Part shown: piece after piece, positions 1 to 6,126 of the stretch | Layout of the letters: every line of letters begins with the position of its first letter | Numbering within the stretch: the stretch's first letter is position 1 | Assembly (NCBI GenBank): GCA_016206955.1 | Contig: JACQQO010000066.1 | Span: 1-14,496 of the forward strand | Direction of reading: 5' to 3' | Origin: Candidatus Omnitrophota bacterium | GTDB taxonomy: Bacteria > Omnitrophota > Omnitrophia > Omnitrophales > Danuiimicrobiaceae | Length of the DNA: 14,496 nt | Translations under genes and position numbers: made by a program | The notes under the pieces: model-generated | Databases searched by the model: none | Seen by the model: the letters and a program-made list of their open reading frames with translations, nothing else | What the model was told of the DNA's origin: nothing

Positions 1-521
1 CTCTTATTCCTATTCCACTCCTCCTCATCTGGTTTTACCCTTATCTCAAGAGAATTACGTGGTTTTCTCACTTTATTTTGGGTATCATACTCGGGATGGC
101 GCCGATTGCCGGATGGCTTTCGAGCCGCGCGGAATGGTCGTGGATGGCCGCACTTTTGGGTTTATCGGTGGCTTCATGGGTAAGCGGCTTTGATATGTTT
201 TATGCGTTTCAAGATGTTGAATTTGACCGCGCCCATCGATTGAAATCATTTCCGGTTCAATTTGGAACAGAACGGACGATTTTGACCGTGCGTGCGCTTC
301 ACGGAATTACGGTGCTTGGACTCCTTATTTTTGGCTTCATCAGCAGCATGGGATTTTGGTACTGGACGGGATGGGCGGTGGTCGCAGGACTTATTATTAA
401 GGAACATCAACTCATCAAGCGGTTCGGACTTGCCAAAATCAATGAGGCTTTTTTTAACATGAATGCGTGGGTGAGTGTGGTTATTTTTCTGGCGGTTGCA
501 ATCGATTTACTGAAATCATGA
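1..521 (+). CDS. mqnP: UbiA-family prenyltransferase, probable menaquinone (MqnP-type), 5' partial
   Basis: The reading frame is open from base 3 and the start lies outside the window; 172 residues plus a TGA stop are visible. The visible part has several hydrophobic membrane segments. It carries the second aspartate-rich motif of UbiA prenyltransferases, YAFQDVEFDR, with aspartates at visible residues 64, 71 and 75, followed by LKSFPVQFG. The first Asp-rich motif must lie upstream. Known family role: membrane enzymes that attach a polyprenyl chain to an aromatic acceptor. Because mqnA and mqnC follow, the likely acceptor is the naphthoate-type intermediate of the futalosine pathway, so MqnP is preferred over ubiquinone UbiA; this part is inference. 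The stop overlaps the ubiX start as ATGA, which suggests translational coupling. A TTG at 78 is in frame but would cut off membrane sequence, so it is not the start. Confidence 0.85.
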   Translation, partial: LIPIPLLLIWFYPYLKRITWFSHFILGIILGMAPIAGWLSSRAEWSWMAALLGLSVASWVSGFDMFYAFQDVEFDRAHRLKSFPVQFGTERTILTVRALHGITVLGLLIFGFISSMGFWYWTGWAVVAGLIIKEHQLIKRFGLAKINEAFFNMNAWVSVVIFLAVAIDLLKS

Positions 522-1177
522 CAGAACTTCTCAATCAAAAACCTCTCGTAGTTGCCATTACTGGCGCAAGCGGTTCTCTTTACGGCCTCCGGTTTATCAA
601 AGCCGTTACGGAGCTTGGGATTCCGATCACGCTTACGATGTCCCATGCGGCCGGCCTTGTGCTGAAAGAAGAATTGGGAATCGAAGTGGATGTCAAAGAT
701 TCAAATAGTTTATCCAAACTTTTTAGTCCCGAAACCCTCCAATTGATTTCCTATTATCCAGAACATGACTTAACGGCGCCGATTGCAAGCGGATCTTATC
801 CCACACGAGGAATGGTCATCATTCCGTCTTCAACCACTTCATTTGCGAAGATCGCGAATGGAATTTCGGAAAGCCTCATCGAACGCGCAGCGGAATGTAT
901 GATCAAAGAAGGACGAAGGCTTGTGATCGTTCCGCGCGAGACACCTTTAAGCGCAATTCATCTGGAAAATTTATTGAAGCTTGCGCGACTCGGGGTACGC
1001 GTGGTTCCCGCGATTCCCGCATTTTATTCCGGCGCTCAAACAGTCGATGAATTGGTGGATTTTGTGATTGGGAAAGTGCTAGATCAATTCGAAATTCCTC
1101 ATGGGCTCTACCGGAGATGGACAGGGAGCGAACAAAATAAGGCGAAAGGTGAAAAGTGGCAGAAAAACTGGGCTTAA
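518..1177 (+). CDS. ubiX: UbiX-family flavin prenyltransferase
   Basis: The product has 219 residues, normal for UbiX. The N-terminus VVAITGASGSLYG (residues 11-23) is the Rossmann-like FMN-binding signature. MVIIPSSTTSFAKIANG (about 99-115) and RRLVIVPRETPLS (about 133-145) are also typical. The family joins dimethylallyl phosphate to FMN, making prenylated FMN, the cofactor of UbiD decarboxylases. In futalosine organisms a UbiX/UbiD pair is thought to decarboxylate the naphthoate intermediate; no UbiD is visible here. ATG 518 is chosen because it gives the ATGA overlap with the prenyltransferase stop and starts just before the conserved core. A longer in-frame start at 467 would add unrelated sequence lying inside the upstream gene. 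The last 22 bases overlap mqnA. Confidence 0.92.
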   Translation: MTELLNQKPLVVAITGASGSLYGLRFIKAVTELGIPITLTMSHAAGLVLKEELGIEVDVKDSNSLSKLFSPETLQLISYYPEHDLTAPIASGSYPTRGMVIIPSSTTSFAKIANGISESLIERAAECMIKEGRRLVIVPRETPLSAIHLENLLKLARLGVRVVPAIPAFYSGAQTVDELVDFVIGKVLDQFEIPHGLYRRWTGSEQNKAKGEKWQKNWA

Positions 1178-2001
1178 GAAGTAAAATCCGGATTGGCAAG
1201 ATTGCTTATGTCAATACCGCACCATTTTATTATCAACTTTTTGACGAGGGAACACGGGCTCTTTTTAAAGAAGGCACCCCCACCGAAATTAATGATTTAA
1301 TGGCAAGCGGCCAAATTGATTTGGCGCCGATCTCATCGCTTGAGTACGCGCTTCATCAAGATCAATATGTCCTCTTGCCAAACTTGTGCATCGGTTCACG
1401 CGATTTTTCAAGAAGCGTACTTCTTTTTAGCCGTGAGCAAATCGAAGGCTTAAACCGCACCAAAATTGTATTATCTAAAAAAAGCTTGAGCTCGGCCGTA
1501 CTTTTAAAAATTCTCCTGAAATTCAAATGCCGGTTTGAAAATGAATTTGTCCTTGGAAGCGGGACGCCGGATGAGATGCTCCAAGAGGCGAGTGCGGTGC
1601 TCGCCATCGGAGACGACGCTTTGTTTTACAGGCCTAAGGAATTTTTGTACAAATATGACTTAAGCGAACTTTGGTGGAATTGGACGGAGCTGCCGTTTTG
1701 TTTTTCAGTTTGGGCTGTTCAGCGTAAATTTTATAAGACGCGTTCCGCTGAAGTGTATGAGTTTTACCGGAGGTTGAAAGAGACAACCGAGCGCAATTTG
1801 CAGGATTTGGAGTCTCTTCTGAAATTGGCTTTCAATCTTACGGTCGCTAGCGATCAGTTTTCGAAGGTGTTTGGTTATCTATTCAACCTCAATTATTTCT
1901 TGGATCGGGAAATGAAGGAAGGGCTTGAACTTTTTTACCGATTAGCCGCACGCGCTCAGTTCACACCGAAGGTCGAGAAAATTCGCTTCATCGAAGTCTA
2001 A
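1156..2001 (+). CDS. mqnA: Chorismate dehydratase MqnA
   Basis: MqnA removes water from chorismate to give 3-[(1-carboxyvinyl)oxy]benzoate, the entry step of the futalosine route to menaquinone. The 281-residue length fits the family. Visible signatures are RIGKIAYVNTAPFYY (residues 12-26) and INDLMASGQIDLAPISSLEYA (about 45-65), which form the substrate cleft of this periplasmic-binding-protein-like fold. AIGDDAL lies near residues 150-156. The GTG start at 1156 is preceded by AAAGGTG at 1145-1151 and overlaps ubiX by 22 bases, so the two are probably cotranscribed and coupled. The gene ends 3 bases before mqnC. I see no damage. MqnD is the closest alternative, but the N-terminal motif and the position beside mqnC favour MqnA. 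Confidence 0.9.
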   Translation: MAEKLGLRSKIRIGKIAYVNTAPFYYQLFDEGTRALFKEGTPTEINDLMASGQIDLAPISSLEYALHQDQYVLLPNLCIGSRDFSRSVLLFSREQIEGLNRTKIVLSKKSLSSAVLLKILLKFKCRFENEFVLGSGTPDEMLQEASAVLAIGDDALFYRPKEFLYKYDLSELWWNWTELPFCFSVWAVQRKFYKTRSAEVYEFYRRLKETTERNLQDLESLLKLAFNLTVASDQFSKVFGYLFNLNYFLDREMKEGLELFYRLAARAQFTPKVEKIRFIEV

Positions 2002-2004
2002 TTT

Positions 2005-3102
2005 ATGCCTTTCACAGTCGCCACAGATCCGCTCTTAAATCGAATTTTAGAAAAAGCCGCTCGAGGCGAACGCCTGAATTTGGAAGAGGGCATTCTTCTT
2101 TTTTCATGCGATCTTTTGAGCCTCGGGAAAGCCGCCACGATTGTTCGTGATCGGCTACATCCAGACGGCGTCATTACTTTTATTGTAGACCGAAACATCA
2201 GTTACACGAACGCCTGTTTCATAGACTGCGACTTTTGCGCCTTCTATCGAAGGCCTCGCGATCCGGAGGCGTACACGCTTTCGATGGATCAAATTTTTCA
2301 AAAAATTCAGGAACTTGTGGATTTAGGCGGCACTCAGGTTTTGATCCAAGGCGGCGTTAATCCGGAATTAGGTCTTGATTTTTATCTCGATATGGTCCAC
2401 CGCGTTCATGAACGATTTCCTCAGGTTCATATCCATTCGCTTTCGGTGGTTGAAATTGATTTTATCGCGAAGAAAGAAAAAATGCCGCTTCGGGATGTTT
2501 TGATCAAACTGAAAGAAGCCGGTCTTAATTCCATTCCCGGAGGCGGCGCTGAAATACTAGTTGAGCGCGTTCGAAAATTAATTAGTCCCAAGAAAATCGA
2601 TTCCGAGGGATGGCTCAATTTTCACCGAGAAGCTCATGAAGTAGGGCTTCGTTCGACGGCCACGATGGTCTTTGGGCATTTGGAAACAATCGAAGAACGG
2701 GTGATTCATTTGGAAAAATTAAGAGCACTTCAGGATGAGACCGGCGGGTTTCGGGCTTTTATTCCCTGGACTCTTTCGCCGCACGGAACGCCTCGGATGA
2801 GCCAGTTCGAGCCAGCGGGCGGTATTGATTATTTGAAGACGCTTGCGATTTCACGGCTTTTTTTGGATAACATTTCTAACATTCAATCCGGATGGCTGAC
2901 GGAAGGTTTAAAAATGGGGCAAGTGGGCCTTGGTTTTGGCGCAAACGATATCGGCGGTACGCTCATTGAAGATAAAGTGCTGGAGCCAACTGGAATTGAA
3001 GTGAAGACAAGACCGGAAGATTTAATCCGCTTAATTAAGGAAGCGGGCTATATCCCTGCACAGCGGAACACCAATTACGAAATTCTTCGGATTTTTCATT
3101 GA
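2005..3102 (+). CDS. mqnC: Cyclic dehypoxanthine futalosine synthase MqnC (radical SAM)
   Basis: This radical SAM enzyme cyclises dehypoxanthine futalosine during menaquinone synthesis. The product has 365 residues. The cluster-binding CxxxCxxC motif is CFIDCDFC, with cysteines 71, 75 and 78, followed by AFYRRP. TQVLIQGGVNPELGLDFYL (about 111-129) and SIPGGGAEIL (about 176-185) match MqnC; I favour it over the related MqnE because of the QGGVNP segment. Only 3 bases separate it from mqnA. The Shine-Dalgarno is weak (GAAG near 1994), so translation may depend on the upstream gene. Its TGA stop at 3100-3102 lies at the edge of a nested inverted-repeat structure that fills the gap to ubiE. It needs a [4Fe-4S] cluster, which the desulfurase and Mrp genes nearby could help to supply. 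Confidence 0.9.
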   Translation: MPFTVATDPLLNRILEKAARGERLNLEEGILLFSCDLLSLGKAATIVRDRLHPDGVITFIVDRNISYTNACFIDCDFCAFYRRPRDPEAYTLSMDQIFQKIQELVDLGGTQVLIQGGVNPELGLDFYLDMVHRVHERFPQVHIHSLSVVEIDFIAKKEKMPLRDVLIKLKEAGLNSIPGGGAEILVERVRKLISPKKIDSEGWLNFHREAHEVGLRSTATMVFGHLETIEERVIHLEKLRALQDETGGFRAFIPWTLSPHGTPRMSQFEPAGGIDYLKTLAISRLFLDNISNIQSGWLTEGLKMGQVGLGFGANDIGGTLIEDKVLEPTGIEVKTRPEDLIRLIKEAGYIPAQRNTNYEILRIFH

Positions 3103-3228
3103 TCCCACCACCTGCTTTAGAAAAACATTTCATCCTAAAAGATCTAAATGTTTTTCTATTTCTAAAAGAAATCTCGCCGCTTGATGGTGACGTTCCAGAA
3201 AAGCGGCGAGGAAAGCAGGTGGTGGGAT
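3102..3228. repeat. Nested inverted-repeat (cloverleaf-like) element between mqnC and ubiE
   Basis: A perfect 17-base inverted repeat, ATCCCACCACCTGCTTT at 3102-3118 and its complement at 3212-3228, encloses three further hairpins. The first is a 13-bp stem, 3118-3130 with 3146-3158, with a 15-base loop. The second is a 6-bp stem, ATTTCT 3158-3163 with AGAAAT 3167-3172. The third is a 10-bp stem, CTCGCCGCTT 3173-3182 with 3201-3210, with an 18-base loop. As RNA it would fold into a four-way, cloverleaf-like shape. It fills the space from the last base of the mqnC stop to the ubiE ATG, whose first two bases belong to the right arm. It could be a small non-coding mobile element or a cis-acting leader; the sequence alone does not decide. 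Confidence 0.85.
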
Positions 3229-3246
3229 GAGCGCCTCACCACCTGC
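3215..3246 (+). promoter_or_regulatory. Alternative hairpin around the ubiE start codon
   Basis: The 10-mer CACCACCTGC occurs at 3106-3115 and again at 3237-3246, inside ubiE. Its complement GCAGGTGGTG, at 3215-3224, can pair with either copy. Pairing with the downstream copy puts the ubiE AUG (3227-3229) in a 12-base loop. In both folds the G-rich stretch just upstream of the start, the only candidate ribosome-binding site, is base-paired. The pairing is directly visible. A regulatory role is inference. Confidence 0.5.
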
Positions 3247-3961
3247 CCAACCTGATTTATCTCATCCCGATCGGAAAACCATTCGATCTCTTTTTAATGC
3301 GATCTCGCCTAAGTATGATTTTTTAAACACGTTTTTAAGTTTTGGCCTTCATTTTTATTGGCGGCGAAAGTTGGTCCAGAAAGTCACCGGCTGGCAACTT
3401 TCTTCCGAACGCTCGATTCTCGATTTGGGCGCAGGTACCGGAAAGTCACTTGCCGCATTCATCAGCGCTTATAAGTTTGAACGGGTGGTAGGATGCGATT
3501 TTTCTGAATCCATGCTTCGAGAAGCAAAAAAAAGGCTTCCGAATCAAGTAAATTTGGTGAGCGGCGATTTCCATGAACTCCCGTTTCCGGCCGAGACGTT
3601 TGATTTGGTGACGGGAAGTTTTATGTTGCGGAGCGTACAGAATATGACCGAATTTCTTTTGGAAGTAAGGCGCGTTCTTAAGCCGGGGGGCAAAGCCGCC
3701 TTTTTAGAACTCACGCGGCCGAAAAATCCTTTTATCTGGAAATTTTTATATCAGCCGTACCTCCGGTTTTTCATTCCATTTTTTGGACGTTTTTTTTCAT
3801 GCCACGATCATGCTTATCAATTTCTGTCTCAATCGGTTCAAGCGTTCGTGGAGCCGGAGGACCTAAAGGAACAATTTGATTCAGCTGGTTTTCCAGACGT
3901 TTCTATAGAGCCGCTTAGTTTTGGGGCAGCCTCCATTATTTCGGCGAGGTGTCGGCCGTGA
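3227..3961 (+). CDS. ubiE: UbiE/MenG-type demethylmenaquinone C-methyltransferase
   Basis: This SAM-dependent methyltransferase makes menaquinone from demethylmenaquinone, the last step of the pathway. The product has 244 residues. FNAISPKYDFLN (23-34) is the family's N-terminal motif. DLGAGTG (66-72) is SAM motif I, Asp91 follows in VVGCDFS, and SGDFHELPF (112-120) and RRVLKPGGKAAFLEL (148-162) complete the fold. The usual F-G-[LI]-R-N-V segment reads SFMLRSVQN (131-139), a modest departure from the family. ATG 3227 is the only good start before the conserved core, yet it lies inside a strong inverted repeat and has no free Shine-Dalgarno. The stop overlaps the next gene as GTGA. Its place behind mqnA and mqnC supports a menaquinone rather than a ubiquinone role. 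Confidence 0.88.
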   Translation: MSASPPAQPDLSHPDRKTIRSLFNAISPKYDFLNTFLSFGLHFYWRRKLVQKVTGWQLSSERSILDLGAGTGKSLAAFISAYKFERVVGCDFSESMLREAKKRLPNQVNLVSGDFHELPFPAETFDLVTGSFMLRSVQNMTEFLLEVRRVLKPGGKAAFLELTRPKNPFIWKFLYQPYLRFFIPFFGRFFSCHDHAYQFLSQSVQAFVEPEDLKEQFDSAGFPDVSIEPLSFGAASIISARCRP

Positions 3962-4860
3962 GTAAAGTCTTTAAATTTTTCGTTGTCCTTCTCGCCATTT
4001 TAGTATTCAGCGTGGTATTAACCCCCATTTTGTATTCCGTCCTTCATCCTTATTTTAAATTCGAGAAAATTTTCAACCGATTGATCATGATTTTTGGTGT
4101 TTTGGCCGCTCTGCTTTTTATTTTGAGCCAACGCGGAAAAACAGGGAAATTCTTTGATCATGCGCTTTGGAAAACGTACGGGTTTGATTTTGCCCAACCA
4201 TGGCTCAAACTTTTCAGTGTCGGGGTTTTAGGCGGCGGGTTTACTGTTCTTTTGATTGTCCTTTTTGAAATCAAGTTCGGCCCTTCATCCGATCGTGAAG
4301 CATTTCTCTTGCATAAAATTGTCGAATGGTTTTTTACCGGTGTCGGCGCCGGCTTGTCGGTTGGCGTCATTGAGGAATTCTTTTTTCGAGGGTTTATTTA
4401 TACTCAGTTGAAAAAAAAGACGAACATTTGGTTGGCCGTTATTTTGGCTAGCGCATTTTATTCCCTGTGCCATTTCTTTGATAACGGCCAAATTTTTATT
4501 CCCCAGAATCCATCGATGGGGGATGCGATACGCCTCTTATTTGGGTATTTGGAACCGTTTACCCAACATGCGCTTGATATTTTGCCCGAGTTTACGGGTT
4601 TATTTCTATTTGGAGTTCTCCTGAATCTGGCGTACATCCGAACCGGTTCGCTTTTTCTTTCGATCGGCGTCCATGCCGGCGCGGTTTTTTTCATTAAATT
4701 CCAGCATGCATTTGTCGAAAAAGCGCCGGAAGCGTACCACGTGTTTTATGGAAATCGGCCTTATTATGACGGCGTATTTGAATGGGGGATGCTTGTTATT
4801 TTGGGAATTTTGATTTGGAAGTTTGCCCCTCAACTAATCTTCAAAACTCGCAAGACTTAA
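3958..4860 (+). CDS. CPBP-family intramembrane metalloprotease (Abi/Rce1-like)
   Basis: This is a 300-residue, strongly hydrophobic protein with about seven or eight membrane segments. It has the CPBP motifs: EEFFFRG with Glu139, Glu140 and Arg144; YSLCHFF with His172; and SIGVHAG with His239. These residues form the metal site in Rce1-like proteases, so it is probably an active intramembrane protease, although some CPBP proteins act only as scaffolds. The substrate is unknown. The GTG at 3958 is chosen because it gives a 4-base GTGA overlap with the ubiE stop and has GAGG at 3946-3949 eight bases upstream. The GTG at 3949 is possible but badly placed relative to that site. It seems to be the last gene of the menaquinone operon; a role in quinone synthesis is not indicated by its sequence. 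Confidence 0.85.
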   Translation: MSKVFKFFVVLLAILVFSVVLTPILYSVLHPYFKFEKIFNRLIMIFGVLAALLFILSQRGKTGKFFDHALWKTYGFDFAQPWLKLFSVGVLGGGFTVLLIVLFEIKFGPSSDREAFLLHKIVEWFFTGVGAGLSVGVIEEFFFRGFIYTQLKKKTNIWLAVILASAFYSLCHFFDNGQIFIPQNPSMGDAIRLLFGYLEPFTQHALDILPEFTGLFLFGVLLNLAYIRTGSLFLSIGVHAGAVFFIKFQHAFVEKAPEAYHVFYGNRPYYDGVFEWGMLVILGILIWKFAPQLIFKTRKT

Positions 4861-4872
4861 GTTTTGCCTTCA

Positions 4873-4901
4873 TTGACAGTCTGATGAATTATTGAGATAA
4901 T
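4873..4901 (+). promoter_or_regulatory. Sigma70-type promoter for the cysteine desulfurase operon
   Basis: TTGACA at 4873-4878 and GATAAT at 4896-4901 are separated by 17 bases, a near-consensus vegetative promoter. Transcription would start near 4908, leaving a leader of about 60 bases. An inverted repeat, AGTCTG 4878-4883 with CAGACT 4906-4911, flanks the -10 box and could be an operator; that is speculative. Confidence 0.75.
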
Positions 4902-4913
4902 AAACCAGACTTG

Positions 4914-4956
4914 ATAACTCTGATTTATCTTAAGTCATTTAAAATGAATCAGTTAT
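4914..4956 (+). promoter_or_regulatory. Palindromes in the leader of the desulfurase gene
   Basis: ATAAC 4914-4918 and TGATT 4921-4925 pair with AATCAGTTAT at 4947-4956, giving a 10-bp stem with a 2-base bulge. Within its loop is the 13-base palindrome TCATTTAAAATGA at 4935-4947. This could be a repressor site, as upstream of other Fe-S operons, or an RNA hairpin. No known operator consensus is recognised. No clear Shine-Dalgarno precedes the ATG at 4969. Confidence 0.4.
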
Positions 4957-4968
4957 GAAATAAAAACA

Positions 4969-6126
4969 ATGATCTACCTCGACAACAACGCAACGACTAA
5001 AATAGCGCCTGAAGTGAAGGAAGCCATGCTTCCTTTTCTCGCGGACGAGTATGCCAATCCGTCTAGCCTCTATGCGTTTGGAGCACAAATTCGAAGGAAG
5101 CTTGAAGAAGCCCGAGAGAAAATTGCGCAGTTTTTGGGCGCCCGATCGGAGCGGGAAATTATTTTCACGAGCGGCGGAACCGAGAGCAACCACACGGCGA
5201 TTTATTCTGCTTTGAAATCTTTTCCGAATCGCGGCCGCATCATTACAACACAAGTGGAGCATTCTTCCATTCGCATACTCTGTCAAAAACTTCAAAAAGA
5301 AAGAAATCAAGTGTCTACCATTGGAGTTTCTGAAACTGGCGCGCTCGATTGGGATGCCTTTTTACAGGCTTTGACGGAAGAGATGGCGCTTGTTTCCATC
5401 ATGTGGGCCAATAACGAGACCGGCGTGATTTTTCCGATCGAAAAAATTGCAGATGCCGCAAAAGAAAAAGGAATTCTGTTTCATGTGGATGCCATTCAGG
5501 CAGTCGGAAAAATACCGGTTGATTTGTCGCACATTCCCATTGATTTGTTTTCATGTTCGGCTCATAAATTTCACGGTCCGAAAGGAATTGGAGTTCTTTA
5601 TGTGCGCGAGGGAACACCTTTTGATCCGCTTTTTGTGGGAGGCCGTCAAGAACGGGATCGTCGCGCCGGGACCGAAAATGTGGCGGGCATAATTGGTTTT
5701 GCCGAAGCGCTTAGGTTGGCACATAAAGCTTTATCCAAGGAAATGCCGGGGATTTCTGATTTGCGAAATCGATTGGAAAGGGGACTTCTTTCCAAGATTC
5801 CAGACAGTTTTATTAATGGAGAGAACCAACCGCGCATTCCAAATACAACCAACATCACGATTCCAAATGTTGAGGCCGAAGCACTTTTAATTCGCTTGAG
5901 TGAGGTCGGCATTGCGGCTTCAAGTGGTTCTGCCTGTTTGACCGGTGCGCTTGAACCGTCTCACGTTCTGCAAGCGATGGGGCTTTCAAGAGAACTTGCC
6001 TCAAGTTCGGTTCGCTTAAGTTTAAGCCGTTATACGACTTCCGATGAAATTGATGCAGCGCTTGAAGTTATTCCGAGATTAGTACGCGAGCTTCGTGATC
6101 TTAATCAGGTATCGAGCTATGGTTGA
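4969..6126 (+). CDS. Cysteine desulfurase, NifS/IscS family
   Basis: This PLP enzyme takes sulfur from cysteine and passes it on for Fe-S clusters or other thio-cofactors. The product is full length at 385 residues. IYLDNNATT (2-10) opens the protein. His98 in VEHSS stacks on PLP, DAIQA (174-178) holds the cofactor aspartate and glutamine, and Lys200 in SCSAHKFHGPKG forms the Schiff base. The mobile catalytic loop ASSGSACLTGALEPSHV has Cys323. The short SGSAC loop and SHVL ending look like group I NifS/IscS rather than SufS. No IscU, NifU or IscR gene is adjacent, so the assembly partner is elsewhere or is the Mrp protein encoded next. The ATG at 4969 starts right before the conserved N-terminus. 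The last 8 bases overlap mrp. Confidence 0.92.
   Translation: MIYLDNNATTKIAPEVKEAMLPFLADEYANPSSLYAFGAQIRRKLEEAREKIAQFLGARSEREIIFTSGGTESNHTAIYSALKSFPNRGRIITTQVEHSSIRILCQKLQKERNQVSTIGVSETGALDWDAFLQALTEEMALVSIMWANNETGVIFPIEKIADAAKEKGILFHVDAIQAVGKIPVDLSHIPIDLFSCSAHKFHGPKGIGVLYVREGTPFDPLFVGGRQERDRRAGTENVAGIIGFAEALRLAHKALSKEMPGISDLRNRLERGLLSKIPDSFINGENQPRIPNTTNITIPNVEAEALLIRLSEVGIAASSGSACLTGALEPSHVLQAMGLSRELASSSVRLSLSRYTTSDEIDAALEVIPRLVRELRDLNQVSSYG

Noticed and set aside
467..1177. Longer start (467) for UbiX
   Set aside because: It adds 17 residues unlike UbiX that are encoded in the upstream gene; ATG 518 gives the usual ATGA overlap.
4842..4866. Hairpin CAAAACT/AGTTTTG at the end of the CPBP gene as a terminator
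   Set aside because: The stem is short and AT-rich, the loop is 11 bases and no T run follows.
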